Position numbers and translations under genes: made by a program. From Allorhodopirellula heiligendammensis (GTDB taxonomy: Bacteria > Planctomycetota > Planctomycetia > Pirellulales > Pirellulaceae): a stretch of 64,000 nucleotides of DNA. Below are positions 16,348 to 26,048 of this stretch, piece after piece; position 1 is the stretch's first letter, and every line of letters begins with the position of its first letter. The stretch covers positions 2,447,882-2,511,881 of the forward strand of contig NZ_SJPU01000002.1 of assembly GCF_007860105.1 (NCBI RefSeq), read 5' to 3'. Below the pieces are notes generated by a model that was given only the letters and a program-made list of their open reading frames with translations, had not been told where the DNA came from and made no database searches.

Positions 16348-17445
16348 GTGCAATTGATAAGCATTTGTTTTCTAATCGGTACTCTAGCTCTACAACTGCC
16401 ATTTGCCTGCTTGTGGGACGATGACACCATCGTGGTAGAACGCGAAGCGTTTCCGGGGGCCCACGAAATGATCGTGGGCCATTTTGCGAGGCATTCACCA
16501 GCCTATTACCGATGGCGCATCGACGATCGATCGGCGGTGCCGGTTGAGCAACGCCGGCCGGCGGACTACGACAACATTGCTGTGGCGCATGAAAAACTGG
16601 GCGATCATGACGCCGCAATCCGCACGATCGAAGACAAAATCCAGCGGTGGCCGGATACGGATCGCTATCAGTCCGAAGCGAATTTGGCGACGTTCCTCAT
16701 TCACGCAGGACGATTGCAGGAGGGGCTTAATCACATCGATCGGGCATTGGAGATCAACCCCGATGCGCACTTCGGTCGCGAAATTTATCAGCGAATGCTG
16801 GTGCAGGCATTGCTCGCAAAGGACGATCCGGCATAGCTTCCGGCTTGGCCGGAGAGCGGAAGCGGCGCGACAGGCTTCTTTCGCCAACAGGATGTTGACG
16901 CTTGGGAACACAATCCAGGAAAATCGCAGCAAGAAGCGATGGAGGGAGTACTCGGCATGCTGCGTTTCGGCAACCACGATTCGCCAGTCCCGTTGGAAAC
17001 ACTCGGCGATTTGCTGCTCGATCAGACTGGATGGAACTACGGGGACTCAGAGGGTGCCAAGCAGCTTGCGGCGCGGGCTTATTTGGTCGCGTCGTATCAA
17101 TGCGACGAGCCCGCTCGATCAAAATATCGAGAGAAAGCTATATCGGCTTTGTCGATGCAAGTCGGCCACGACATCGATCAAGTCGAAGCCGAGCTCCGGG
17201 GAGAATTGGCAGATGCAGCAGCCTTACAGGAGCAGGTCGCCGCGGACGAGGTCGCCTGGATTGCCCAGGGCGTTGATGTGGACGAAGCCTTCGCAAAGAA
17301 GTATCGAAAACTGTTCGAGGTTCCGATTCGGTTGGGCAATCGAATCCATGGCGGCGTTCATTGGTTATTGTGGGCGATGCTCATCCTACTCGCGATCGTG
17401 ATCCTCTGCGTGTACCAGGATCGTCGGCGGGCGAAGCCGCAATAG
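16348..17445 (+). pseudogene. TPR membrane-anchored protein split by an in-frame amber codon
   Basis: From GTG 16348 a signal-like hydrophobic N-terminus leads into TPR repeats (AVAHEKLGDHDAAIRTIEDK, then LATFLIHAGRLQEGLNHIDR). A TAG at 16834-16836 stops the frame after 162 residues. The same frame stays open for another 202 codons, reads like protein throughout (GFFRQQDVDAWEHNPG, then LGMLRFGNHDSPVPLETLGD) and ends in a transmembrane helix (WLLWAMLILLAIVILCV) with a basic tail. This is one gene with a single nonsense change, probably from CAG or AAG. A separate downstream start at ATG 16939 is possible but has no strong ribosome binding site. Confidence 0.75.
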
Positions 17446-17805
17446 TGTCGACTTGCGCGATTTTAGATGCGAACTGACGGCGCTAGCTGCGGGTATCGCA
17501 GGGGAAAAACGGCGCAGAAGATCCCGCGGCTGACTCAGTGCACGCCATGAGGGCGAATATGGCTTGAGCAATCGATGTCTCTCGACGCTCGAAGCGGATT
17601 GCGTTGGAGGAAATTCGCTGTCGGCTCGAAGAACCGAGTGACAATGCCCGAGCGAGAATAATTGCCCGCCATCCCCAACGCCGCGGATTCCCCTACAATC
17701 TGCAAAGGGTTGGTTCCCCAACGATGAGCTCGAAAGTCGCTGGTTGCCTGCCCCTCACCGCGCCTCCCTATCTCCCGTCCCCTCCCTCTGCCCTCTGCCC
17801 TCACT
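17446..17805. other. Intergenic region upstream of hemDE
   Basis: Some 360 bases separate the TPR gene from the fused haem gene. The last 60 bases are strikingly pyrimidine-rich, with two CCCTCTG units. I see no gene. It presumably holds the promoter for hemDE. Confidence 0.4.
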
Positions 17806-19773
17806 ATGCCTTTCTCTGGACTTCGCATTGCCTCGCTCGAAAGCCGTCGGGCGGCGGATATGGCTCGCCTGATCACGAAGTTTGGCGGGGACGCCAGTGT
17901 CAGCCCATCGATGCGTGAAGTTCCGATCGAGCCGAATCGGGCTGCGATTGACTTTGCCTATCGCGTGATCACGGGCGAGATCCCGATCATGATCTTCATG
18001 ACGGGCGGTGGCTTCAGATATTTACTGAAAAGTATCGAAAAGCATGTTCAACCTCAGCGATTTCTCGATGCGTTGAGCGACATCACGACCATTTGCCGGG
18101 GCCCCAAGCCGACTGCGGCAATGCGTGAGGTGGGAGTCACACCGACATTCCGCGTGCCTGAGCCGAACACGTGGCGAGATCTACTCAAGATGATCGACGA
18201 GGGCATCCCGATCGCCAATCAGGTGGTCGGCGTGCAGGAGTATGGCGTGACCAACACATCGTTGATCGCGGGCCTGGAAACACGCGGCGCGATCCCCGAA
18301 ACCGTACGGGTCTATGGCTGGGAATACCCCGAAGACACCAAGCCACTCGAGGCCAACGTCCGCGCGATCGCGGCGGGCGAGCGTGATATGCTGCTGCTGA
18401 CCAGTGCCCATCAGGTCGTCAATATGCTCCGCATGGCCGATTCACTGAGCCTCACTGACGCATTGCGGCAGGGGCTCGAGCAAACCGTCGTCGCCTCGAT
18501 TGGCCCCACGACGAGCGACATGCTTCGCGAGAGTGACATCCATGTCGACATGGAGCCGTCACACCCCAAGATGGGACACCTCGTCAGTGAAGCGGCTCGA
18601 GATTCGGCAATGCTTGTCGAAAAACGGCGAGTGCTATCCACAGGGGATCCGAGACTCCGCGTCAGCGTGACCGATGCCGAAGATCAAGAACCGCTGACGG
18701 CGATCGACGATCACCCCTCGCAGTCGAGCCTGTTCATGAAAGCGTGCCGGGGCGAACCCACGCCGCGGACGCCTGTGTGGTTGATGCGTCAGGCGGGGCG
18801 GTACATGCAAGAGTATCGATCCGTTCGCTCGCAGCAGAGCTTTCTCGAACTCTGTGCCAATCCGACTCTCTGCAGCGAAGTAATGTGCACAGCCGTCGAT
18901 CGGCTGGGCGTCGATGCGGCAATCATCTTTTCGGATCTCTTGCCGATTCTCGTGCCGATGGGCTTCGATCTCGAATTCGTCAAAGGCGACGGCCCCGTCA
19001 TCCATAACCCGGTCCGGACGGCAGCGGATATCGATCGCGTCAAAGGGCTGGACAATCCCCAAGACCTTGGTTTCGTCTACGAAACGGTGCGTCAAACACG
19101 AAAGGATTTGCCCGCAGGGATTCCACTGATTGGCTTTGCCGGTGCCCCGTTCACACTCGCCAGCTACGCGATCGAGGGCGGCGGCAGCAAGCAGTATGCA
19201 GCGACTAAACAACTGATGCGGGCCGACGATGGGGGCTGGTCGGCGCTGATGGATCGATTGACCGAAGCGATCATTGTGTATCTGAATGAACAGATTGCTG
19301 CCGGTGCACAGTGCGTGCAGTTATTCGACAGCTGGGCGGGCTGCTTGTCGGCTGCGGACTACAGCCGGTTCGTGTTGCCGTGGATGCGGCAGATCATCGC
19401 CGGTGTCACGCCCGGGGTACCGCTGATTAACTTTGCCACGGGAAATCCAGAGCTGCTACCACTGCTGCGCGGTGACCGCCGCACCGTCGTCGGCGTGGAC
19501 TGGCGAATCGACATGGCGACCGCTTGGAAACGCATCGGCCACGACATTTCCGTCCAAGGGAACATGGATCCCACGGTACTGCTGACCGACCCAGCTACCA
19601 TACGCGCGGCCGCGAAAGAGCTGCTTGATCAGGTCGGTGGCCGACCTGGACATATTTTCAACCTCGGGCACGGCGTGATGCAGATGACGCCGGTTGAGAA
19701 TGCGATCGAACTGGTCAAAGCGGTCCAGGAGCTTTCGGTGCGGGACGATTCTGCCGAGGAGTCCGACGCGTGA
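17806..19773 (+). CDS. hemDE: Fused uroporphyrinogen-III synthase / uroporphyrinogen decarboxylase
   Basis: The protein has 655 residues in two domains. Residues 1-265 are HemD-like (GLRIASLESRRAADMARLI, MIFMTGGGFRYLL, VVASIGPTTSDML), the enzyme that closes hydroxymethylbilane into uroporphyrinogen III. After a polar linker, residues 310-645 are HemE, with signature one in TPVWLMRQAGRYMQEYR, signature two in GFAGAPFTLASY and the C-terminal FNLGHGVMQMTPVENA. HemE removes four acetate carboxyls to give coproporphyrinogen III. The fusion would channel the product between consecutive steps of haem synthesis. The stop overlaps the next start as GTGA. Confidence 0.9.
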   Translation: MPFSGLRIASLESRRAADMARLITKFGGDASVSPSMREVPIEPNRAAIDFAYRVITGEIPIMIFMTGGGFRYLLKSIEKHVQPQRFLDALSDITTICRGPKPTAAMREVGVTPTFRVPEPNTWRDLLKMIDEGIPIANQVVGVQEYGVTNTSLIAGLETRGAIPETVRVYGWEYPEDTKPLEANVRAIAAGERDMLLLTSAHQVVNMLRMADSLSLTDALRQGLEQTVVASIGPTTSDMLRESDIHVDMEPSHPKMGHLVSEAARDSAMLVEKRRVLSTGDPRLRVSVTDAEDQEPLTAIDDHPSQSSLFMKACRGEPTPRTPVWLMRQAGRYMQEYRSVRSQQSFLELCANPTLCSEVMCTAVDRLGVDAAIIFSDLLPILVPMGFDLEFVKGDGPVIHNPVRTAADIDRVKGLDNPQDLGFVYETVRQTRKDLPAGIPLIGFAGAPFTLASYAIEGGGSKQYAATKQLMRADDGGWSALMDRLTEAIIVYLNEQIAAGAQCVQLFDSWAGCLSAADYSRFVLPWMRQIIAGVTPGVPLINFATGNPELLPLLRGDRRTVVGVDWRIDMATAWKRIGHDISVQGNMDPTVLLTDPATIRAAAKELLDQVGGRPGHIFNLGHGVMQMTPVENAIELVKAVQELSVRDDSAEESDA

Positions 19774-20828
19774 CGAGCATCGTCTGCCCGCTGTGCCCCC
19801 TACACTGCGACGATGTTCAAATCGATGATCAGGGATTGCTGGCGGCGAACGGTTGCCCGATCGTCGCGTCAGCCCTCCCGGTGGAGCATTCACCACCTGA
19901 CCGGGCTGAATTTGTGATTTCGAGTGAACCGTCCAGGCCACTTCGCGTCGTCACGACAGGCGTCGATCTGTTGACGGCGAGACAATTAGCGAGCTGGCAA
20001 GCGGCGGGACGGATTTCGCTGACGATCGAGTCCGATCCGAGCATCGAGGCGTTGTTGCAGACGGCCAGCCGGGACGGGATTGTCTCGGCCACGCTCGCCG
20101 ATGTCGCGACCCATGCGGATCTCGTGTGGATGATTGGCCGCGTCGATCAAACCTGGCCACGAATTACTGAAAAACTGCGACTGGGCAGCAGCGACTCCAA
20201 TGCGAAACAAGTGCAGCGGTTCTCGCAATGCACCGCCGATGAGCTCACAGGTCTGGCCACTGCCATCGAAAATGGGGAAGCCTCATCATCCGCGACCGGT
20301 GAACTGGCCAGAAATGCGAACCACTGGATGTCGTCCAAGTACGCCGCCATACTGGTTGGTCCGGGAGCCTTTGCCAGCGGTGAGGAATCGCTCAGTGCAA
20401 CCATGCTGGCACGTTTAGCTCGCCTCCGCAACGCGAAGGAACGCTGCGTGCTGCTGACGCTGGATGCGGCTGCAACGCTGCGAAGTGTTTGCTTGTGGAG
20501 CAGTAACACGAGTCCTGACGCGACGGACGCCGGCGGTCAAACGGACGCGGGCCGTCAAGAAGTCGAATTTGATCTCCGAATAGGTTCGCCGCTCAGCACT
20601 GAATCCCGGACCGCAAAAGTACAGCTTGGCGGCTCCGATCCCGGCCCAGCACTCGCCGGCGCGTACCGAGCCAGTGCGGTCGCGGGACTGCATCGCCCCA
20701 GCATGGTAATTCGCGGCGACGGCTCGGTTTCACTGCCATTGGCAGCTCCGGCGAAAGTGAATTTATTAAGTGTAGCGCAGTTCCTCGACGACAATTTGCG
20801 GGACGACCTTTTGAGACAACCATCTTGA
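19770..20828 (+). CDS. Formylmethanofuran dehydrogenase subunit B-like protein
   Basis: The 352-residue protein starts at GTG 19770, overlapping the hemDE stop. The N-terminus CPLCPLHCDDV matches the Cys pattern (C-x2-C-x3-CDD) that opens FwdB/FhcB proteins. In methylotrophs and planctomycetes FhcB belongs to the formyltransferase/hydrolase complex that releases formate from formyl-tetrahydromethanopterin-type carriers. The rest is divergent and shorter than typical FhcB, but keeps the alternating alpha/beta pattern (LVWMIGRVDQTWPRITEKL, AAILVGPGAFASG). The call rests mainly on the N-terminal motif and overall layout. fhcA, C and D are not in the window. Confidence 0.55.
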   Translation: MTSIVCPLCPLHCDDVQIDDQGLLAANGCPIVASALPVEHSPPDRAEFVISSEPSRPLRVVTTGVDLLTARQLASWQAAGRISLTIESDPSIEALLQTASRDGIVSATLADVATHADLVWMIGRVDQTWPRITEKLRLGSSDSNAKQVQRFSQCTADELTGLATAIENGEASSSATGELARNANHWMSSKYAAILVGPGAFASGEESLSATMLARLARLRNAKERCVLLTLDAAATLRSVCLWSSNTSPDATDAGGQTDAGRQEVEFDLRIGSPLSTESRTAKVQLGGSDPGPALAGAYRASAVAGLHRPSMVIRGDGSVSLPLAAPAKVNLLSVAQFLDDNLRDDLLRQPS

Positions 20829-20938
20829 AGTTCCGATCATAATGAAGCCAGTGCGTGCCCTTTCGCAATTTCCTCGCTTCCACGACACTTGACGCTCTGC
20901 GTTAATGTCCGAACGAATGAACCGGCGGAGGAATCGCC

Positions 20939-22180
20939 ATGAAGTATGTGATCATTATTCCCGACGGCTGTGCCGACGAACCGCTCGAAACCCTGGGCGG
21001 GAAGACGCCGCTGCAGGCCGCAAACTTGCCGACCATGGACGCGATTGCGGCGGCGGGATGCGTGGGCGTGACCGACAACACGCCCGCCGACTTTCCGGCC
21101 GGCAGCGAAGTCGCCAACCTGTGCCTATTGGGCTACGACCCGAAGGAATTCTTCACCGGTCGAGCGCCTATTGAAGCGGCGGCAACGGGTATCCAGCTGG
21201 GGCCGTACGACTGTGCGATTCGGTGTAATTTCGTCACGGTCAACGATCAGATCATGATGGATTTCACGGCCGGTCATATCAGCACCGAGGAAGGCAGCGA
21301 ACTGCTCGCAGAGCTGAACAAAACGCTCCTCGGAGGTGACCACCCAGCGATTTCCGCAGACCTGGCCAAGCGACTGGAGTTCGTCAGCGGTGTCAGCTAC
21401 CGCAACCTACTGATCTATCGCGGAGACGCCGAGCATCCATCGCCTTTCACGCCCACGACGCGTTCGTCGGCTCCACATGATCTGACGGACCTGTCGATCG
21501 CCGACGATTTTCCTCGCGGCCCTGGCAGCGATGTGCTGGTGGCCCTGATGACTGCGTCGGCAGAGATTTTCGCTGACCATCCGATTAATAAAACTCGCTC
21601 AGCGGCGGGCAAGTCGACTGCCACCAACGTGTGGTTGTGGGGCAGTGGCGGCGCGCCGGGACTACCGACATTCGACGAACGCTATGGACTAAAAGGCGTG
21701 ATGATCACCGCTGTCGATCTGTTACGCGGATTGGCGTCTTTGGCGGGCTGGGATCGCATCGAAGTCGACGGGGCGACGGGATATCTCGATACGAATTACG
21801 CGGGCAAGGGACAGGCCGCCGTGAAGGCGTTGGACCAGTACGACATTGTGTGTGTCCATATCGAGGCTCCCGACGAAGCCTCCCACGAAGGCCGCGCCGA
21901 CGCGAAGGTCGAAGCACTTGAGCAGATCGACCAATTCATCGCCGCTCCACTGTGGAAAGCCGCCAGCGAGCGTGACGACGTCCGCATCCTCATCTTGCCG
22001 GACCACCCGACGTACTGCCGCACGAAGAAACACACCCATGGCCCCGTGCCGTTGGTCATGGCGGGCAAGAGTGTCACACCTGATGCCGCACAGACCTATG
22101 ACGAAGTGACCGCCAATGCCTCAGGTCTCATCTTCGATCCCGGCTGGATCATGATGGCAAAGTTCCTCGGTCGCGAGTGA
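20939..22180 (+). CDS. apgM: Cofactor-independent phosphoglycerate mutase, archaeal type
   Basis: The 413-residue protein belongs to the ApgM branch (COG3635) of the alkaline phosphatase superfamily. The start KYVIIIPDGCADEP carries the first metal-binding Asp, and NTPADFPAGSEVANLCLLGY the conserved Ser region. The later segments VHIEAPDEASHEG and LPDHPTYCRTKKHTHGPVP carry the second metal-site Asp and His residues. It interconverts 3- and 2-phosphoglycerate in glycolysis. Related proteins act as phosphonopyruvate decarboxylase-like or homoserine-kinase-like enzymes, so the exact substrate is probable rather than certain. Confidence 0.85.
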   Translation: MKYVIIIPDGCADEPLETLGGKTPLQAANLPTMDAIAAAGCVGVTDNTPADFPAGSEVANLCLLGYDPKEFFTGRAPIEAAATGIQLGPYDCAIRCNFVTVNDQIMMDFTAGHISTEEGSELLAELNKTLLGGDHPAISADLAKRLEFVSGVSYRNLLIYRGDAEHPSPFTPTTRSSAPHDLTDLSIADDFPRGPGSDVLVALMTASAEIFADHPINKTRSAAGKSTATNVWLWGSGGAPGLPTFDERYGLKGVMITAVDLLRGLASLAGWDRIEVDGATGYLDTNYAGKGQAAVKALDQYDIVCVHIEAPDEASHEGRADAKVEALEQIDQFIAAPLWKAASERDDVRILILPDHPTYCRTKKHTHGPVPLVMAGKSVTPDAAQTYDEVTANASGLIFDPGWIMMAKFLGRE

Positions 22181-22491
22181 CCCTTTCCGGAGCCGGCTCA
22201 CCGCCGCGAGCAAGACGGCAGTGAGTGTTCATGGGATGCATTTCCGTCTCCCACCGCCGCTAAGTTTGAAAAAATCCCTTCCCTGGGGCGAGTTGAGGTT
22301 GACGATCTGCGAAAGGTTCGCCAAACTCCGCCACTTCTCACGAGTCGAGCATCTCATTGAGCTGGTCGGAATCTCGTGAGACCCCAAGTGGGAGAAGCGA
22401 CCGCTCACCGGTTATTAGCCATCCACGGCTAAAACCCGAACGAGGCAGAGTCGTTTCGCCGAACCACCCGACACCAAGAGTCGTGACCAAT
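22181..22491. promoter_or_regulatory. Leader of the rplA operon
   Basis: No gene fits here. A GTGGGAG (22388-22394) facing CTCAC (22404-22408), and a small hairpin TTAGCC/GGCTAA (22415-22432), precede rplA by 60-100 bases. In bacteria L1 represses its own operon through a leader with a similar GGGAG-type site. The match is suggestive only. Confidence 0.3.
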
Positions 22492-23169
22492 ATGCCAAAA
22501 CAATCCAAGCGGTATCGCTCCGCGCTCGCTAAACAACCCAAAGAGCTTCAGCCGCTTCCCAAGGCGGTGGAGACGCTCAAGACCTACGACGCGACGAAGT
22601 TTGACCAAACGGTCGAAGTTCACATGCGTTTGGGTGTTGATCCCAACCAAGCGGATCAAATCATTCGCGGTTCACTCGTACTGCCCCACGGCATCGGCAA
22701 GACGCAACGCGTCGTCGTGTTTGCCAAGGGCGATCAAGCCAAGGCTGCTGAAGCGGCTGGTGCTGACGAAGTCGGCCAAGAAGACCTCGCTAAAAAAATC
22801 AAAGACGGCTTTACTGACTTTGATGTCTGTATCGCTGCTCCCGACATGATGGGCTTGGTCGGCCCACTTGGTCGTGTGCTCGGCCCTCGTGGCCTGATGC
22901 CTAGCCCTCGTGCTGGAACCGTGACCGCCGACGTCGGCAAGGTCGTTGGTGAATACAAGGCTGGTAAAGTCGAGTTCCGCAATGACAAGGGCGGAAACGT
23001 CCATGCGATGGTCGGCAAGATGAGTTTCGACTCACAAAAACTCGAAGAGAATATCACCGCGTTCGTTGATTACATCTCTGGAATGAAGCCCCAGTCCATC
23101 AAGGGCACGTACATCAAAGGCGTTGCCATCTGTGCAACGATGACCCCCAGCGTCCGAGTCCTTACCTAA
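22492..23169 (+). CDS. rplA: 50S ribosomal protein uL1
   Basis: The start is ATG 22492 ([12 protein letters not shown]), giving 225 residues; the open frame further upstream is leader sequence. The family's core is plain: [33 protein letters not shown], the signature region [17 protein letters not shown], and the C-terminal [17 protein letters not shown]. uL1 forms the mobile L1 stalk that moves deacylated tRNA out of the E site. The usual partner rplK is not upstream here; the preceding gene is apgM. Confidence 0.95.
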   Translation: MPKQSKRYRSALAKQPKELQPLPKAVETLKTYDATKFDQTVEVHMRLGVDPNQADQIIRGSLVLPHGIGKTQRVVVFAKGDQAKAAEAAGADEVGQEDLAKKIKDGFTDFDVCIAAPDMMGLVGPLGRVLGPRGLMPSPRAGTVTADVGKVVGEYKAGKVEFRNDKGGNVHAMVGKMSFDSQKLEENITAFVDYISGMKPQSIKGTYIKGVAICATMTPSVRVLT

Positions 23170-23262
23170 AGCGTCGATTACGATCGAGAAGGATCGGCGA
23201 ATTCAAGTTTCTGCCCAGCCACGCGTTGTCGCGGTAGTGAGTTTCGTCAGCGAAAAAATCAA

Positions 23263-23790
23263 ATGAGTAAATACGTTAAAGAGCTGGTCACCCGTGACCT
23301 GAAGCGTCGTTTCGAAGGGGTCTCCGATGCTGTGTTGGTGACTTACACCGGCATGGACGCGAATACCACCAACGAATTGCGTGGCGAACTCAGCGAGAAA
23401 AACATCCACATGATGGTTGTTAAGAACTCGCTGGCTCGTCGGGCAACCGAAGGCTCCACGCTCGCCCCTGCGTTCGATGACACCCGTGGTCAAGTCGCAG
23501 TGATGTGGGGAGCGGATGACTTTGTCTCGCTCGTCAAAGAAGTCGTGCGGCTGGATAAAGACAGCGAAAAATACGACGAGTTCACCGCCACTGGCGGTGT
23601 CATGGATGGCGAACGCCTCGACTCCGATGGTGTCAAGGCGATCAGCAAGTGGCCCAGTCGCGAAGAGCAAGTCTCGATGCTGGTTGGTCAAATCCTTTCG
23701 CCGGGTGCCAACCTCAGCGGTGCGTTGCTCGGTCCTGGGCGTACGCTCAACAGCCAAATCAAGAGCAAGGGCGAAGGCGACGAGTCGTAA
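23263..23790 (+). CDS. rplJ: 50S ribosomal protein uL10
   Basis: The protein has 175 residues. The N-terminal domain shows YTGMDANTTNELRGEL and VVKNSLARRATEG, which bind 23S rRNA at the base of the stalk. The C-terminal helix carries the L7/L12 dimers. The 93 bases between rplA and this gene could hold the L10 autoregulatory leader, but no structure is obvious. It is followed by rplL on the same strand, the normal arrangement. Confidence 0.95.
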   Translation: MSKYVKELVTRDLKRRFEGVSDAVLVTYTGMDANTTNELRGELSEKNIHMMVVKNSLARRATEGSTLAPAFDDTRGQVAVMWGADDFVSLVKEVVRLDKDSEKYDEFTATGGVMDGERLDSDGVKAISKWPSREEQVSMLVGQILSPGANLSGALLGPGRTLNSQIKSKGEGDES

Positions 23791-23867
23791 CGACGCCTTC
23801 ATTTCACCCGAGCTTTTCCCAATTCAACTTTTCCGAATCACCTTTTTCGTTTTTGAGGTAGTTTGAC

Positions 23868-24281
23868 ATGTCCGATGAAGCAACTGCGGTCGCCGAATAC
23901 AGCGCCGAAGCCAAAGAACTCGGCGATAAGATCGCCAACATGACCCTGAAGCAAGCCAAAGAATTGAGCGACTACCTCAAGGATGAACACGGCATCGAGC
24001 CTGCATCCGGCGGTGGAGCTGTGATGATGGCAGCAGGCGGAGACGGCGGAGCAGCCGAAGCCGTTGAGCAAACTGAATTCGACGTCGTCCTGACCAGCTT
24101 CGGCGATAAGAAGCTGAACGTCGTCAAGGTCGTCAAGAACATCACCGGCGCTTCCCTGATGGAAGCCAAGAAATTGGTCGAAGGCGCTCCTGCGACCCTC
24201 AAAGAAGCTGTCTCGAAAGAAGACGCTGCGAAGATCAAAGCCGAAGTCGAAGAAGCCGGCGGTACCGTCGAACTCAAGTAG
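23868..24281 (+). CDS. rplL: 50S ribosomal protein bL12 (L7/L12)
   Basis: The 137-residue protein has an N-terminal dimerisation helix pair ([20 protein letters not shown]), an Ala/Gly-rich hinge at about residues 45-62, and the factor-binding C-terminal domain (KTEFDVVL-type start, read here as [20 protein letters not shown]; then [12 protein letters not shown]). It recruits translational GTPases. It closes the operon and a strong terminator follows within 30 bases. Confidence 0.95.
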   Translation: MSDEATAVAEYSAEAKELGDKIANMTLKQAKELSDYLKDEHGIEPASGGGAVMMAAGGDGGAAEAVEQTEFDVVLTSFGDKKLNVVKVVKNITGASLMEAKKLVEGAPATLKEAVSKEDAAKIKAEVEEAGGTVELK

Positions 24282-24310
24282 TTCCACAGGTGGTTTCGGA
24301 AACCCAATCG

Positions 24311-24349
24311 AACGTTCACCGAATCAATCGCATTCGGTGAACGTTTTTT
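24311..24349 (+). terminator. Rho-independent terminator of rplA-rplJ-rplL
   Basis: A perfect 14-bp inverted repeat, AACGTTCACCGAAT (24311-24324) and its complement (24332-24345), with a seven-base loop, ends in six T residues (24344-24349). It lies 30 bases after the rplL stop. Confidence 0.85.
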
Positions 24350-24499
24350 GCTGCGCTGACTCTTCAGGATGGGACCCGCGTCCCGTCTGAAACCAATTTG
24401 CCCATGTCCGAAACCCGTTTCCTCCCGTCCAAGATTGGTTTGCTCACTCGGGACAATGGTCCCAAGCTTCGGTTCCCTATTTGCAAGGCATGACATCTT

Positions 24500-25510
24500 A
24501 TGAAGGCCGCCTTCATCAACGCCACCGGTTCTCCCGATATTATCGAGTTCGGCGATGTGCCTGACCCCCAACTGCGTCCAGATCAGGTGCTGATCCGCGT
24601 CGAAGCGAGCTCCGTCAACCCGATCGATACTTATGTTCGCGGGGGCGTCATCGCCATGGAATTGCCGACGCCGTATTTCCCCGGCTGTGACGCCGCGGGC
24701 GTTGTGGAAGCGGTGGGCTCGGCAGTCAAGCGATTCGCGGTCGGCGACCGCGTATGGACGACCAATCAGGGTTTGCTCGGACGCCAAGGCACGTTTGCCG
24801 AGCAGATCGCAGTCGACGAGAAATGGGTGTACGCACTTCCGCGCGAAGTTTCCTTCGAGGATGCGGCCGCATGTGCGTTGGTAGGGGTGACGGCGCATCT
24901 CGGTCTGTTCCGTGAAGCAGCATTGGAGCCCGGCGAGACCGTGCTGGTAATCGGAGGCAGCGGAGGCGTGGGCTCACTCGTCGTCCAAATGGCAGCGGCT
25001 CACGGTGCCCGCGTGATTGCGACCGCCGGCAGCAAAGAGAAGGCGGACAAGGTTCGCAGCTTTGGGGCCGAAGAGGTCATTCTCTACAAGGATCAGTCGA
25101 TCCCCGAGCAAGTCCAGCGATTCGCCCCCCAAGGTGTCAACGTACTGTGGGAAACCCGACGTGAACCCGACTTCGCCTCCGCTGTGGGGATGCTGGCCGA
25201 GCGGGGCCGGATGGTGCTGATGGCCGGACGCGATGCGCAGCCCCCGTTTCCGGTCGGCCCCTTTTACGTTAAGGAGTGTTCCCTGCATGGGTTTGTCATG
25301 TTCAAGGCCACCCCGATCGAAATGCGGACTGCCGCCGAAGATCTCACTCGCATGCTGAAGTCTGGCAAGATCCGCGCAAACATCGGTGCGAGGTTCCCGC
25401 TCGATCAAGCCGCCGCCGCGCACCGCTTGCAAGAATCCGCCACGCTGGGTGATAGCGATCAACTGTGCGGCAAGGTTGTCGTGATCAACAGCGAAAGCAG
25501 CGTATCATGA
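24500..25510 (+). CDS. Zinc-independent NADPH:quinone oxidoreductase (MDR family)
   Basis: The 336-residue protein is a medium-chain reductase. It has a GroES-like N-terminal domain ([27 protein letters not shown]) and a Rossmann NADPH site in [18 protein letters not shown]. The zinc ligands of alcohol dehydrogenases are absent, as in quinone reductases of the Qor/zeta-crystallin type. It would reduce quinones or reactive enals in the cytoplasm using NADPH. The stop overlaps hisI by four bases (ATGA). Confidence 0.8.
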   Translation: MKAAFINATGSPDIIEFGDVPDPQLRPDQVLIRVEASSVNPIDTYVRGGVIAMELPTPYFPGCDAAGVVEAVGSAVKRFAVGDRVWTTNQGLLGRQGTFAEQIAVDEKWVYALPREVSFEDAAACALVGVTAHLGLFREAALEPGETVLVIGGSGGVGSLVVQMAAAHGARVIATAGSKEKADKVRSFGAEEVILYKDQSIPEQVQRFAPQGVNVLWETRREPDFASAVGMLAERGRMVLMAGRDAQPPFPVGPFYVKECSLHGFVMFKATPIEMRTAAEDLTRMLKSGKIRANIGARFPLDQAAAAHRLQESATLGDSDQLCGKVVVINSESSVS

Positions 25511-25917
25511 GCGACTTACCCGCGTCGCTGCCCAACTTCGCTGCCGGCGTGCTATGCGAAGCCAGCGGAGACCGACTGTTACCAGCGATTGCCCAGGACG
25601 TTAATTCTGGCCGCGTGCTGATGCTCGCATGGATGAATGAATCCGCCTGGAAAGAGACACTCAGTACCGGCCGCGCGGTTTACTTCAGTCGCTCGCGTGG
25701 CAAGCTATGGCGTAAGGGTGAAACGAGTGGTCACCAGCAACTCGTCCGTCGCGTGCAGGTCGACTGCGATGCCGATACGATCTTGCTGCATGTGGACCAA
25801 ACCGGTGCCGCCTGCCACGAAGGCTACGCCAGTTGTTTTTTCCGCAGTGTGGGTGCGGATAATTCAATCGAGATTCACGAGCCAAGACTCGTTGATCCTG
25901 CAGACGTCTACGGTTGA
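25507..25917 (+). CDS. hisI: Phosphoribosyl-AMP cyclohydrolase
   Basis: The start ATG 25507 overlaps the quinone reductase stop; the product has 136 residues. It shows the full HisI pattern: [27 protein letters not shown], the metal-binding [19 protein letters not shown] and GYASCFFR. It opens the purine ring of phosphoribosyl-AMP, the third step of histidine synthesis. There is no HisE domain fused to it and no other his gene nearby. Coupling to a quinone reductase gene looks fortuitous. Confidence 0.9.
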   Translation: MSDLPASLPNFAAGVLCEASGDRLLPAIAQDVNSGRVLMLAWMNESAWKETLSTGRAVYFSRSRGKLWRKGETSGHQQLVRRVQVDCDADTILLHVDQTGAACHEGYASCFFRSVGADNSIEIHEPRLVDPADVYG

Positions 25918-26048
25918 ACCTATCGGCAATCAGTGAGGGCCGGTTCCGGTGAACCTTCCGCCTCGTCGGGTGGTCATTCCAGTCGTAAGGTTCGATTTTT
26001 CGCCAGCCATCCGCACGATTCACGACAGCACTCCGCCGCTACCCGCTC

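Noticed and set aside
6227-16836. Amber codons as sense codons (recoding), since two genes are broken by TAG
   Set aside because: TAG ends several normal genes here (for example at 2223, 12932, 15137 and 50460), and no suppressor tRNA is seen. Independent nonsense changes or sequence errors are simpler.
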